Source of the DNA: Clostridia bacterium
GTDB taxonomy: Bacteria; Bacillota; Clostridia; Christensenellales; Aristaeellaceae
Length of the DNA: 36,724 bases
Assembly (NCBI GenBank): GCA_009784985.1
Contig: WQXF01000013.1
Coordinates: 1 to 36,724 of the forward strand
Direction of reading: 5' to 3'
The position numbers and the translations under genes are program-made. Positions 30,811 through 36,724 of the stretch are shown here, in pieces. The notes under the pieces were generated by a model that was given only the letters and a program-made list of their open reading frames with translations, made no database searches and was not told the origin of the DNA. Every line of letters starts with the position of its first letter. Positions within the stretch are counted from its first letter, which is position 1.

Positions 30811-31665
30811 GTGGGCATATCGCAAATGCGGCTAGCTGCCCGATGTGCGCTTGTTTGCGTCTGCCTTCTGCTCGTATGTGTAATCGCCTCGCCGGTGATC
30901 ATCCCCCAAGCCGAAGCCGAGGGCTCTCAGGTTTTGATGCCCACCCCCTCCGGGAACAAAAAGATGACATACAAAAAAGCCGGTGTCACCATCGACTACG
31001 GCAATGTGTCCCAGGGTTATGTGATGATCAAGCACAAGCCAACCGACGTGGGTTTGAAGGTGCGCATCACCATGGGCAATACGGAATACACCTATGATTT
31101 AAACGGCCGGGATGAGTTTGAGGTATTCCCCCTCCAACTGGGGAACGGCAAGTATAATATTCAAGTTTTTTCCAGGGTAAAGGGGAACTATTACGCCCTG
31201 GTGACAGAAAAAAAGATATCCGTCAAGTTGGTGGATCCCAACATCATCTATCTGTACCCCAGCCAGTACGTGAATTATACGGCCGATAGCAAAGTCGTGG
31301 CCAAATCCAACGAACTATGCGAAGGGCTGAAAACCGACCGGGAAAAGGTGATGGCGATCTATGCCTATTGCAGCCGCAGCATACATTTTGATTACATTTT
31401 TGCAACCAAACCAAAGGCCGGGTACCTGCCGGATATTGACTTGGTGCTGGCCAACCGAAAGGGTATTTGTTTTGATTACGCGGCGCTGATGGCCGGTATG
31501 TTGCGCGCCCAAGGCATACCAACCAAGCTAGTGATCGGATATGCCGATAAGTCCTATCACGCGTGGAACAATGTTTTGATAGACGGAAAATGGTATCGGT
31601 TTGACGCTACCTTCGCATCTGTGAGCATGACAGCGCAAACGTATCGCGAAGAACGATATTATTAA
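30811..31665 (+). CDS. Secreted transglutaminase-like cysteine protease-fold protein
   Basis: The 284-residue protein has a signal peptide (hydrophobic stretch about 10-32, cleavage near AEA) and a C-terminal transglutaminase core. The expected triad is visible: Cys220 in GICFDYA, His250 in YHAWN and Asp265 in FDATF, with the usual LANRKGICFDYAALMAGMLRAQGIPTKLVIGY context. The N-terminal 130 residues form a beta-rich domain of unknown type. Such secreted proteins act as cysteine proteases, amidases or cross-linkers on cell-surface substrates; the substrate is unknown. The GTG at 30811 is preceded by GGAGGT 8 nt upstream. It is monocistronic with a strong promoter and ends at the terminator shared with the rha operon. 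Confidence 0.88.
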   Translation: MGISQMRLAARCALVCVCLLLVCVIASPVIIPQAEAEGSQVLMPTPSGNKKMTYKKAGVTIDYGNVSQGYVMIKHKPTDVGLKVRITMGNTEYTYDLNGRDEFEVFPLQLGNGKYNIQVFSRVKGNYYALVTEKKISVKLVDPNIIYLYPSQYVNYTADSKVVAKSNELCEGLKTDREKVMAIYAYCSRSIHFDYIFATKPKAGYLPDIDLVLANRKGICFDYAALMAGMLRAQGIPTKLVIGYADKSYHAWNNVLIDGKWYRFDATFASVSMTAQTYREERYY

Positions 31666-31671
31666 ATAAAT

Positions 31672-31708
31672 AAAAAAGGGGTTTGCTAAGGAGCAGGCCC
31701 CTTGTTTT
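31672..31708. terminator. Bidirectional terminator between the transglutaminase gene and rhaB
   Basis: GGGGTTTGCT (31678-31687) pairs with AGCAGGCCCC (31692-31701) including two G-U pairs, with an AAGG loop. It has As on the left and TTGTTTTATTT on the right, so it serves both strands. Confidence 0.85.
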
Positions 31709-31722
31709 ATTTCTGTGTTCTA

Positions 31723-33126
31723 TTACTGTGGCAAAAATGTTTGCAGCGGAAAACTCTTGGAAACCGCGTCCCGCGCCTCGGCCACATCCCGGAACACACC
31801 GCAAGCAATCATCTGGGCGATCAGGTTGCCCAGGGCCGTACCTTCCACCGGGCCGGCATACAGCGGCAGCCCGGTGGCATTGGCCGTGAGCTGATTCAAG
31901 TACGCGTCCTGGCTGCCGCCGCCCACGATATGGATATTCTCGTATGCCACGCCGGTGATGCCGGACAGAGCCGTAATCGCCGCCCCATAACAATGGGCAA
32001 GGCTACGGTACACGCATTGCAGCGCCTGGCCCGCGGTGCCCGGCACAGGCTGACCCGTATCGGCGCATGCGCCCTTTACCTCTTGGAGCATATTGTCCGG
32101 CGTAAGAAAGCGACGGTGATTCACATCGATCACGCTTGGGAAGTCCTCGGCCTCCCTCGCCAGGGCGGCAAGCTCCGGATAGGTGTGATGGCCGCCAAGG
32201 TCACGCCGGATGGATTGCAGCATCCATAACCCCATGATGTTTTGTAAAAAGCGATAATTTTTACCATACCCGCCCTCGTTGGTAAAACCGGCTTCCCAAG
32301 CCGCTTGGGTGGTGACCGGCGATTTTTGCTCCACGCCCAACAAGCTCCACGTGCCGCTGGAAAGATACACGGAGCGGGCGCCCCGTGCGGGGATCGCCAC
32401 AAACGCGCTGCCTGTATCGTGGGTGGCAGGCAGCAGCACCTGGCAGTCGAAGCCCACCTCCGCCCGCACCCCATCGGTAAAACCACCTAAGGACGCACCC
32501 GGCATGGAAAGCTCACCAAACAACCGGCGGGGCAAACCAAGGGCGTCGAGCAGCGACGTTTCCCATGCCCTGGCGCGCACATCCAACAGCCCGGAGGTGG
32601 AGGCAATCGTATACTCTTGCTTTTGTGCGCCGGTTAACAAAAAGCCCAGGTAATCGGGCATCATCAATAAACTGTGGGCCTGGGCCAGCCGCTGGGGAAA
32701 GGCGCGCTTCAGGGCCATCAGCTGATAGATGGTGTTAAAAGGCTGGCGCTGGATGCCGGTTTTTTCGTAAAGCTCTGGAAAGGGCACGATACGCTCCACT
32801 TCCTGCTCCATGCCCTCGGTGCGTTTGTCCCGATAGGCCACGGCGTCGCCGATGCGTTGGCCCTGCTCGTTCAGCAGCACAAAGTCCACGCCCCAGGTAT
32901 CGATGCCCAAACTCACCGGGGCCTTGCCCACGTCCTTGGCGGCCCGCAAGCCCGCCAGGATATGCGCAAAAAGCGCGTCCACATCCCAACAGATATGACC
33001 GTCTTTTTCCATCATGCGGTTTTCGAACCGATACACCTGCTCCAACACGATCCGCCCGTCTTCCACATGCCCGAGTATGTGGCGTCCGCTCGACGCGCCG
33101 ATGTCCACCGCCAGATAACGATCCAT
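31723..33126 (-). CDS. rhaB: Rhamnulokinase
   Basis: The 467-residue protein is an FGGY-family sugar kinase. The start reads YLAVDIGASSGRHILG (phosphate loop), with ICWDVDALFAHILAG, SLGIDTWGVDFVLLNEQGQ, and later LLPATHDTGSAFVAIPA and SSGTWSLLGVE, all typical of RhaB. It phosphorylates L-rhamnulose to rhamnulose 1-phosphate in the cytoplasm. The length fits (E. coli 489, other RhaB about 470). AGAGGTGAGCCC precedes the ATG at 33126. It is the last gene of the rhaA - aldolase - small ORF - rhaB operon and ends at a bidirectional terminator. Confidence 0.94.
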   Translation of the reverse strand: MDRYLAVDIGASSGRHILGHVEDGRIVLEQVYRFENRMMEKDGHICWDVDALFAHILAGLRAAKDVGKAPVSLGIDTWGVDFVLLNEQGQRIGDAVAYRDKRTEGMEQEVERIVPFPELYEKTGIQRQPFNTIYQLMALKRAFPQRLAQAHSLLMMPDYLGFLLTGAQKQEYTIASTSGLLDVRARAWETSLLDALGLPRRLFGELSMPGASLGGFTDGVRAEVGFDCQVLLPATHDTGSAFVAIPARGARSVYLSSGTWSLLGVEQKSPVTTQAAWEAGFTNEGGYGKNYRFLQNIMGLWMLQSIRRDLGGHHTYPELAALAREAEDFPSVIDVNHRRFLTPDNMLQEVKGACADTGQPVPGTAGQALQCVYRSLAHCYGAAITALSGITGVAYENIHIVGGGSQDAYLNQLTANATGLPLYAGPVEGTALGNLIAQMIACGVFRDVAEARDAVSKSFPLQTFLPQ

Positions 33127-33179
33127 GGGCTCACCTCTTATTACAGCTCTTCATCAGTCATTAAGTTTATGGGTGCCCT

Positions 33180-33329
33180 CTATTCCCAATTGATAGCGTC
33201 GTCGGGCACAACGTCTCCACGTGCAAAATTGGCTTCGGCTTGCTCCAACATAATTGCTTCTGTGGGTGTAACCTTTGTGAAGTCTGGATCCCATGCCAGC
33301 ACCAATCTCTTGACGAATGCCTTCATCAT
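33180..33329 (-). CDS. Small antitoxin-like protein inside the rha operon
   Basis: A 49-codon frame starts at ATG 33329 (or the adjacent ATG at 33326) after AGGGAGGGTGC and ends at TAG 33180-33182. The product reads MMKAFVKRLVLAWDPDFTKV, then TPTEAIMLEQAEANFARGDV and a DDAINWE end. The LAWDPDFTKVTPxEA...EAE...INW layout recurs in small proteins of Firmicutes often annotated as hypothetical or antitoxin-like. No toxin gene follows: the 53 nt to rhaB hold only a few codons. Another frame, with an ATG overlapping the stop of the aldolase gene, runs through this region, but I consider it a shadow. Its function is unknown; an orphan antitoxin or operon-control peptide is possible. Confidence 0.65.
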   Translation of the reverse strand: MMKAFVKRLVLAWDPDFTKVTPTEAIMLEQAEANFARGDVVPDDAINWE

Positions 33330-33392
33330 GCACCCTCCCTATACCCGGTGCATCAAGATTCTCCAAACCAGCCACCAAATCCTTCAGTGGCA

Positions 33393-34481
33393 TCACGGCG
33401 CAGCCACCTTCTGCCGATAGCTTTCCGCCTCCCAGTTTAATATGAATTGGGTAAAATCATCGGGCAGGGGCAAATAGCCGCCAAAAGCCTGCGCATACAC
33501 CGCCACCTTCATTGCGTCAAGAAATAAAAGGCGCGCGGTTTCTGCCTCTTGTTCGCTCTTGCCCAAGGCAAAGAAACCCAAACCTTCAAAAGCTACAATC
33601 TTAGGCGCAAAGCCGTGTTTTTTGCGATACGCGTCAAAGGCCGCGGGCAGATCGTCCCCCGGTTTCACAAACAGGGGCACATGCTTGCAGTACACAATAT
33701 GATCCGGCGTAAAGGGCGCCATCAGGGGGGCCATCGCGTCCGCATCTTTTACGAATGCTCGCACCTGCGCGTTTGTGCAGAACACAGAAACCCCAAATTC
33801 CGAAGCAAGCGCGCTGGCTTTGTCTTTATCCCATTGAATGGGCGAAAAATCTGGCTCCCTTGTCACGTGTGCCTGGAGTGCATCCATGATTTCGGCCATA
33901 CGGTCATGGATTTCTTCCACGCTGTCGGCAGCCACGATCAGCCCGTGGTTTTGCATCAGCGCCACCTTTGGGAAAACGCCCGTGGCCCGATGGGCAGCGT
34001 CAAAGGCTTCTATACAAACCTTGGCCAGTATATAACCCGGCTTGGTAAGCTGAATCCACACAACCCTATCGTCAAAAAGACGCTTGCAAGCACACTCGCC
34101 GTCCCGCCCGCAGGTCAGGCCATTCACCAGAGCCGGATGGGTGTGCAGCACATACCGATAGGGAAACAGGGCGTGCAAAATCGCTTCTACGCTGGGCCGT
34201 TTTTTTTCCTCCCCCGGCAAGCGGGCGGCCAGCATGTCCGCCAGGGCTTCCCGCTCCCGGGCCGCGTCTTCGGTGGGATAACCCTTTGCCAGCATGCCGG
34301 TGAGCTTGGCCACGTCCATCCTTACAAACTGTGCCTCGCCCATGGTAGCCAGGGGCGCGCCCGATCCCTTCACCCACATCACGCCGTCTTGTTTGTACGA
34401 GGTGTTCCCCCCGCCCGCCAGCACATACGCCGGATCTTCGCCGTACCGGTGGGACATCTCCAGCAGTTTTTTGATGTTCAT
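33393..34481 (-). CDS. Class II aldolase, probable L-rhamnulose-1-phosphate aldolase (RhaE N-domain type)
   Basis: The 362-residue protein carries the class II aldolase/adducin fold: SYKQDGVMWVKGSGAPL near the start, the zinc motif LHTHPALVNGLTC near residue 112, and NHGLIVAADS near 180. It resembles the aldolase half of the bifunctional RhaE/YuxG type (aldolase plus lactaldehyde dehydrogenase, about 700 aa) without the dehydrogenase half. It is longer than the E. coli RhaD type (274 aa). It should split rhamnulose 1-phosphate into dihydroxyacetone phosphate and lactaldehyde. The ATG at 34481 is preceded by GAGGTGATACG; an ATG at 34505 is inside rhaA and has no ribosome site. It lies 4 nt after rhaA. 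No lactaldehyde reductase or dehydrogenase gene is in the window. Confidence 0.88.
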   Translation of the reverse strand: MNIKKLLEMSHRYGEDPAYVLAGGGNTSYKQDGVMWVKGSGAPLATMGEAQFVRMDVAKLTGMLAKGYPTEDAAREREALADMLAARLPGEEKKRPSVEAILHALFPYRYVLHTHPALVNGLTCGRDGECACKRLFDDRVVWIQLTKPGYILAKVCIEAFDAAHRATGVFPKVALMQNHGLIVAADSVEEIHDRMAEIMDALQAHVTREPDFSPIQWDKDKASALASEFGVSVFCTNAQVRAFVKDADAMAPLMAPFTPDHIVYCKHVPLFVKPGDDLPAAFDAYRKKHGFAPKIVAFEGLGFFALGKSEQEAETARLLFLDAMKVAVYAQAFGGYLPLPDDFTQFILNWEAESYRQKVAAP

Positions 34482-34485
34482 CGTA

Positions 34486-35730
34486 TCACCTCTTGGCCAG
34501 CACATCGGCCTCGTAAGCCTTCACTTCTTTGAGCCACTGATCATCGTGAGGCACGCCCATACGCTCGCAAAACGTTTCCCACACCGCGCCAAAGGGCAGG
34601 GTCTTCAGCGTCTCCTGGCAAGCCATCAGATCGGTAAATTGATAGGAGTCCTGCATGGCGCGCAGGGCATCCCAGGGCGTAAGCAGGGCCAACAGCAGCG
34701 CCTTTTGCATGTTGCGCACGCCGATGACCCAAGCGGCGATGCGATTAATCGACGCGTCAAAGTAATCCAGCCCGATCAGCGCCTTATCAAGGGCATCGTT
34801 CCGTACGATTTCTTTGGCGATCTCTTTCAGCTCGTCGTCTAACAATACCACATGATCGGAATCCCAGCGCACGGGCCGGGTCACATGCAGGGGCAGCTTG
34901 TCAAAAAAGGCCAGCAGGCTGGCGATCTTGTCGCTCACGGCCTCGGTGGGGTGATAATGGCCGTTGTCCAGCAGATTGTAGACCCCGGGGCGACCGGACG
35001 CGTAGGCCAGATAAAACTCGCCGCTGCCCACGGTGTACGACTCCAGGCCGATGCCAAACAACTTGCTCTCCACGCAATCGATCACGCCGGGCAGCTCCTC
35101 GGCATAGATTTCGTCCAGGCTCTTTTTTAGCCTTTTGCGGGGGCCAATGCGGTCGGCGGGCACATCTTTAAACCCATCGGCAATCCATATATTGTGAAGG
35201 GCCGGGGAACCCGTGGCCTGGGCCATGGCACTGGCGATGCGCCGGGTGGCGATGCCGTGGCGCACCCAGAATGCCCGGACTTCCTCGTCGGGGCTGGCCA
35301 GCGTTAGGTTCTCCTTTACCATGGGATGGCTAAAAAAAGTGGGGTTAAAATCCAAACCCAACCCATGCTCCTTGGCAAAGGCCATCCAAGCAGCAAAATG
35401 TTCGGGCAAAAGGGCGTCACGATCCACGGGTTCGCCGTCGAACACGGCATAACTGGCATGCAGGTTGATACGGTGTTTGCCGGGGATCAGCGAAATCGCC
35501 TTGGCAAAATCCATCATCAATTCCTTGGGGCAACGGGCCTTGCCCGGATAATTGCCCGTGGCCTGGATGCCGCCGGAAAGGGCCCTGCCGCCATTTTCAA
35601 ACCCGCCTACGTCGTCTCCCTGCCAACAATGGATGGAAATGGGCACAGCGCTGAGCCGCGCGATGGCCGCCTCGGTATCCACGCCTATGCCCGCGTACTT
35701 CTGCTTTGCCTCGTGATAGTATCCGCTCAT
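34486..35730 (-). CDS. rhaA: L-rhamnose isomerase
   Basis: The 414-residue protein matches RhaA over its length (E. coli 419 aa): [109 protein letters not shown], and [15 protein letters not shown]. The acidic and His residues that bind the two metal ions lie in these blocks. It converts L-rhamnose to L-rhamnulose in the cytoplasm, the first step of the pathway completed by the downstream aldolase and kinase genes. GGGGAGG precedes the ATG. It is the first gene of the operon and is divergent from the DeoR regulator. No rhamnose transporter is in the operon. Confidence 0.96.
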   Translation of the reverse strand: MSGYYHEAKQKYAGIGVDTEAAIARLSAVPISIHCWQGDDVGGFENGGRALSGGIQATGNYPGKARCPKELMMDFAKAISLIPGKHRINLHASYAVFDGEPVDRDALLPEHFAAWMAFAKEHGLGLDFNPTFFSHPMVKENLTLASPDEEVRAFWVRHGIATRRIASAMAQATGSPALHNIWIADGFKDVPADRIGPRKRLKKSLDEIYAEELPGVIDCVESKLFGIGLESYTVGSGEFYLAYASGRPGVYNLLDNGHYHPTEAVSDKIASLLAFFDKLPLHVTRPVRWDSDHVVLLDDELKEIAKEIVRNDALDKALIGLDYFDASINRIAAWVIGVRNMQKALLLALLTPWDALRAMQDSYQFTDLMACQETLKTLPFGAVWETFCERMGVPHDDQWLKEVKAYEADVLAKR

Positions 35731-35762
35731 GATCGATTCCTCCCCAAAATATATGCGCCTAT

Positions 35763-35791
35763 ATCGTACTCATAAAACCTATGCCCGTCAA
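35763..35791 (-). promoter_or_regulatory. Promoter of the rha operon
   Basis: On the minus strand TTGACG (plus 35786-35791) and TACGAT (plus 35763-35768) are 17 bp apart, 33 bp before rhaA. Confidence 0.65.
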
Positions 35792-35818
35792 GCAAAAAAA
35801 CACCATGGCCGATCATAT

Positions 35819-35870
35819 GAACAAAATTTTTGTTCGTTTGGACTTTAATCTTGCTTTTTCTGTTCGTTTG
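35819..35870. promoter_or_regulatory. Candidate DeoR operators in the divergent rha region
   Basis: GAACAAAATTTTTGTTC (35819-35835) is a perfect palindrome with 8-bp arms and one central base. TGTTCGTTTG occurs at 35831-35840 and again at 35861-35870, exactly 30 bp apart (about three turns). The second copy lies inside the spacer of the regulator's own promoter (35851-35879). DeoR-family regulators often bind such direct TTCGTTT-like repeats. Confidence 0.6.
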
Positions 35871-35879
35871 CGCTATAGT
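35851..35879 (+). promoter_or_regulatory. Promoter of the DeoR-family regulator
   Basis: TTGCTT (35851-35856) and TATAGT (35874-35879) are 17 bp apart, with a candidate operator in the spacer, so autorepression is likely. Confidence 0.65.
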
Positions 35880-35914
35880 GATTGATGGATTTCCCAAACA
35901 AGGGAGGCAGCCTT

Positions 35915-36679
35915 ATGGCCGAACGGCGCGACGCGTTGCGGGCACACATCGACGAACACGGCGCAGCATCTATGGAGGAACTGTGCGCATTGTTCCCCGA
36001 CCGCTCAACCATGACCATCCGGCGCGACCTAAACCATCTGGCGGCCATCGGCGCGATCACACGCACCCATGGCGGGGCGCTCCGGCGGGATACGGGCCAA
36101 TTGGAATCCCACTATCATGAGCGGGAACAAAACAACGCGGCCCTCAAGCGCCGCCTGGCGGCCCTGGCCATCCCTTTTGTGGAGGAGCGGCGCTCGCTTT
36201 TTATCGATTCGGGCACCACCACCATGGCCTTTGCCCAACTGCTGCCGGATAAAGACCTCACCATCCTCACCTCCGCGCCCAACATCGCCCTGCATATTGT
36301 GACCCAGAAACCAACGTGCTCGTTGCTGCTCACCGGCGGCACGGTCAACCGCAACACCCTCTCCTGTTCGGGGTATGGCAGCGCGGAGGTTTTGCAGTCG
36401 CTAAACATCGACATCGCGTTTATGGGCGCTTCTGGTTTTTCTGAGACGGGAGGTTTTACTGCCGGGGAACACGGGGAGTGCGCCCTCAAGCGCTTGGTAT
36501 TGGACAAGGCCGAGCGTGTAATCCTGCTGATGGACAGCTCCAAGATCGGCAAAAACATGCCCTATACCTTTGCCCGGCCCCCGGATATTGACATCCTGGT
36601 GACAGATACGGGCCTGCCCGCGGCCATCGAAGCGCTGCTGCAAGCGCAAAGCGTGCAGGTGATCAAAACAGAAAAGTGA
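35915..36679 (+). CDS. DeoR-family transcriptional repressor (probable rha regulator)
   Basis: The 254-residue protein has an N-terminal winged HTH of the DeoR type (ALRAHIDEHGAASMEELCALF, STMTIRRDLNHLAAIGAITRTHGGA) and a DeoRC sensor domain related to sugar-phosphate isomerases (FIDSGTTTMAFAQLLPDKDLTILTSAPNIA, LTGGTVNRNTLSCSG, DIAFMGASGF, DSSKIGK). Such regulators sense phosphorylated sugar intermediates. It is divergent from rhaA and the shared region carries repeated motifs, so it probably represses the rha operon; the likely inducer would be a rhamnulose-phosphate type compound (inference). The ATG at 35915 follows AAGGGAGG; the frame from 35882 starts at a TTG without a ribosome site. 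Confidence 0.92.
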   Translation: MAERRDALRAHIDEHGAASMEELCALFPDRSTMTIRRDLNHLAAIGAITRTHGGALRRDTGQLESHYHEREQNNAALKRRLAALAIPFVEERRSLFIDSGTTTMAFAQLLPDKDLTILTSAPNIALHIVTQKPTCSLLLTGGTVNRNTLSCSGYGSAEVLQSLNIDIAFMGASGFSETGGFTAGEHGECALKRLVLDKAERVILLMDSSKIGKNMPYTFARPPDIDILVTDTGLPAAIEALLQAQSVQVIKTEK

Positions 36680-36689
36680 GGAATCATTC

Positions 36690-36724
36690 TTGGCAAATCT
36701 AATCCTCATGCCCCAACTGGGCAT
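36690..36724 (+). CDS. Start of a lipoyl-domain protein (2-oxoacid dehydrogenase E2-like), cut by window edge
   Basis: From a TTG at 36690, after GTGAGGAATCATTC, eleven residues read MANLILMPQLG. This is very like the opening of lipoyl domains in dihydrolipoamide acyltransferases (pattern MAxxIxMPxLG). The gene would start 10 nt after the DeoR stop. Only about 12 codons are inside the window, so the identity is tentative. Confidence 0.5.
   Translation, partial: MANLILMPQLG

Noticed and set aside
33154-33396. 80-codon minus-strand frame whose ATG overlaps the aldolase stop
   Set aside because: The overlap is attractive, but the product looks random after the first 20 residues and a better-initiated frame (33180-33329) with a family-like pattern covers the same DNA.
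33549-34532. Plus-strand open frame (327 codons) opposite the aldolase gene
   Set aside because: It is a shadow of a conserved enzyme gene and has no ribosome site.

Overview
The window looks like a chromosomal segment of an endospore-forming, anaerobic Gram-positive bacterium of the Clostridia, probably an uncultured lineage. The support is dipicolinate synthase genes (dpaA/dpaB) with a plausible sigma-K-type promoter, a FtsK/SpoIIIE-family translocase, FeoAB iron uptake, strong AGGAGG ribosome sites with frequent GTG/TTG starts, and secreted proteins with Gram-positive signal peptides. I cannot name a genus from sequence alone.

Layout. 1-925: a small XRE-type regulator and a membrane protein that overlap by 4 nt, behind a palindrome-rich promoter. 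929-5367 (minus): a ftsK, TPR protein and membrane protein operon. 5451-6632 (minus): a secreted protein of unknown role. 6791-7669: an isolated BRO-N domain gene. 7778-9205 (minus): dpaA-dpaB. 9327-9415: tRNA-Ser(GGA). 9522-11575: a secreted protein with a duplicated domain and SH3-like modules, then a small lipoprotein. 11760-21518: a carbohydrate-use locus (solute-binding protein, two permeases, GH65 phosphorylase, divergent secreted beta-helix glycosidase with a discoidin domain, small secreted protein, LacI regulator). 21518-21648: a MITE-like element. 21682-25397: a metal locus (DtxR-type regulator, FeoA, FeoB, Cys-rich Feo-associated protein, ZIP transporter). 25630-30426: a 1598-aa CAP/Ig-like secreted protein. 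30497-30634: a possible structured RNA. 30811-31665: a secreted transglutaminase-like protein. 31723-35730 (minus): an L-rhamnose operon with a small antitoxin-like gene inside it, divergent from a DeoR regulator at 35915-36679. The right edge holds the start of what may be a lipoyl-domain protein.

How the parts work together. The most coherent unit is 11.7-21.5 kb. Three promoters (before the solute-binding protein, the beta-helix enzyme and the small secreted protein) each have a near-ideal -35/-10 pair spaced by 17 bp, followed at once by a related palindrome with a central CG. This is the expected layout of a repressor operator, and a LacI-family gene lies next to them. The model is extracellular cleavage of a polysaccharide, import of oligosaccharides by the ABC transporter (no ATPase gene in the window) and intracellular phosphorolysis by GH65. 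A second regulated unit is the rha operon, with repeated motifs next to the DeoR gene. A third is feoAB, with a DtxR-like palindrome overlapping its -10 element.

All functional calls come from reading translated sequence and known family motifs; no database search was run.
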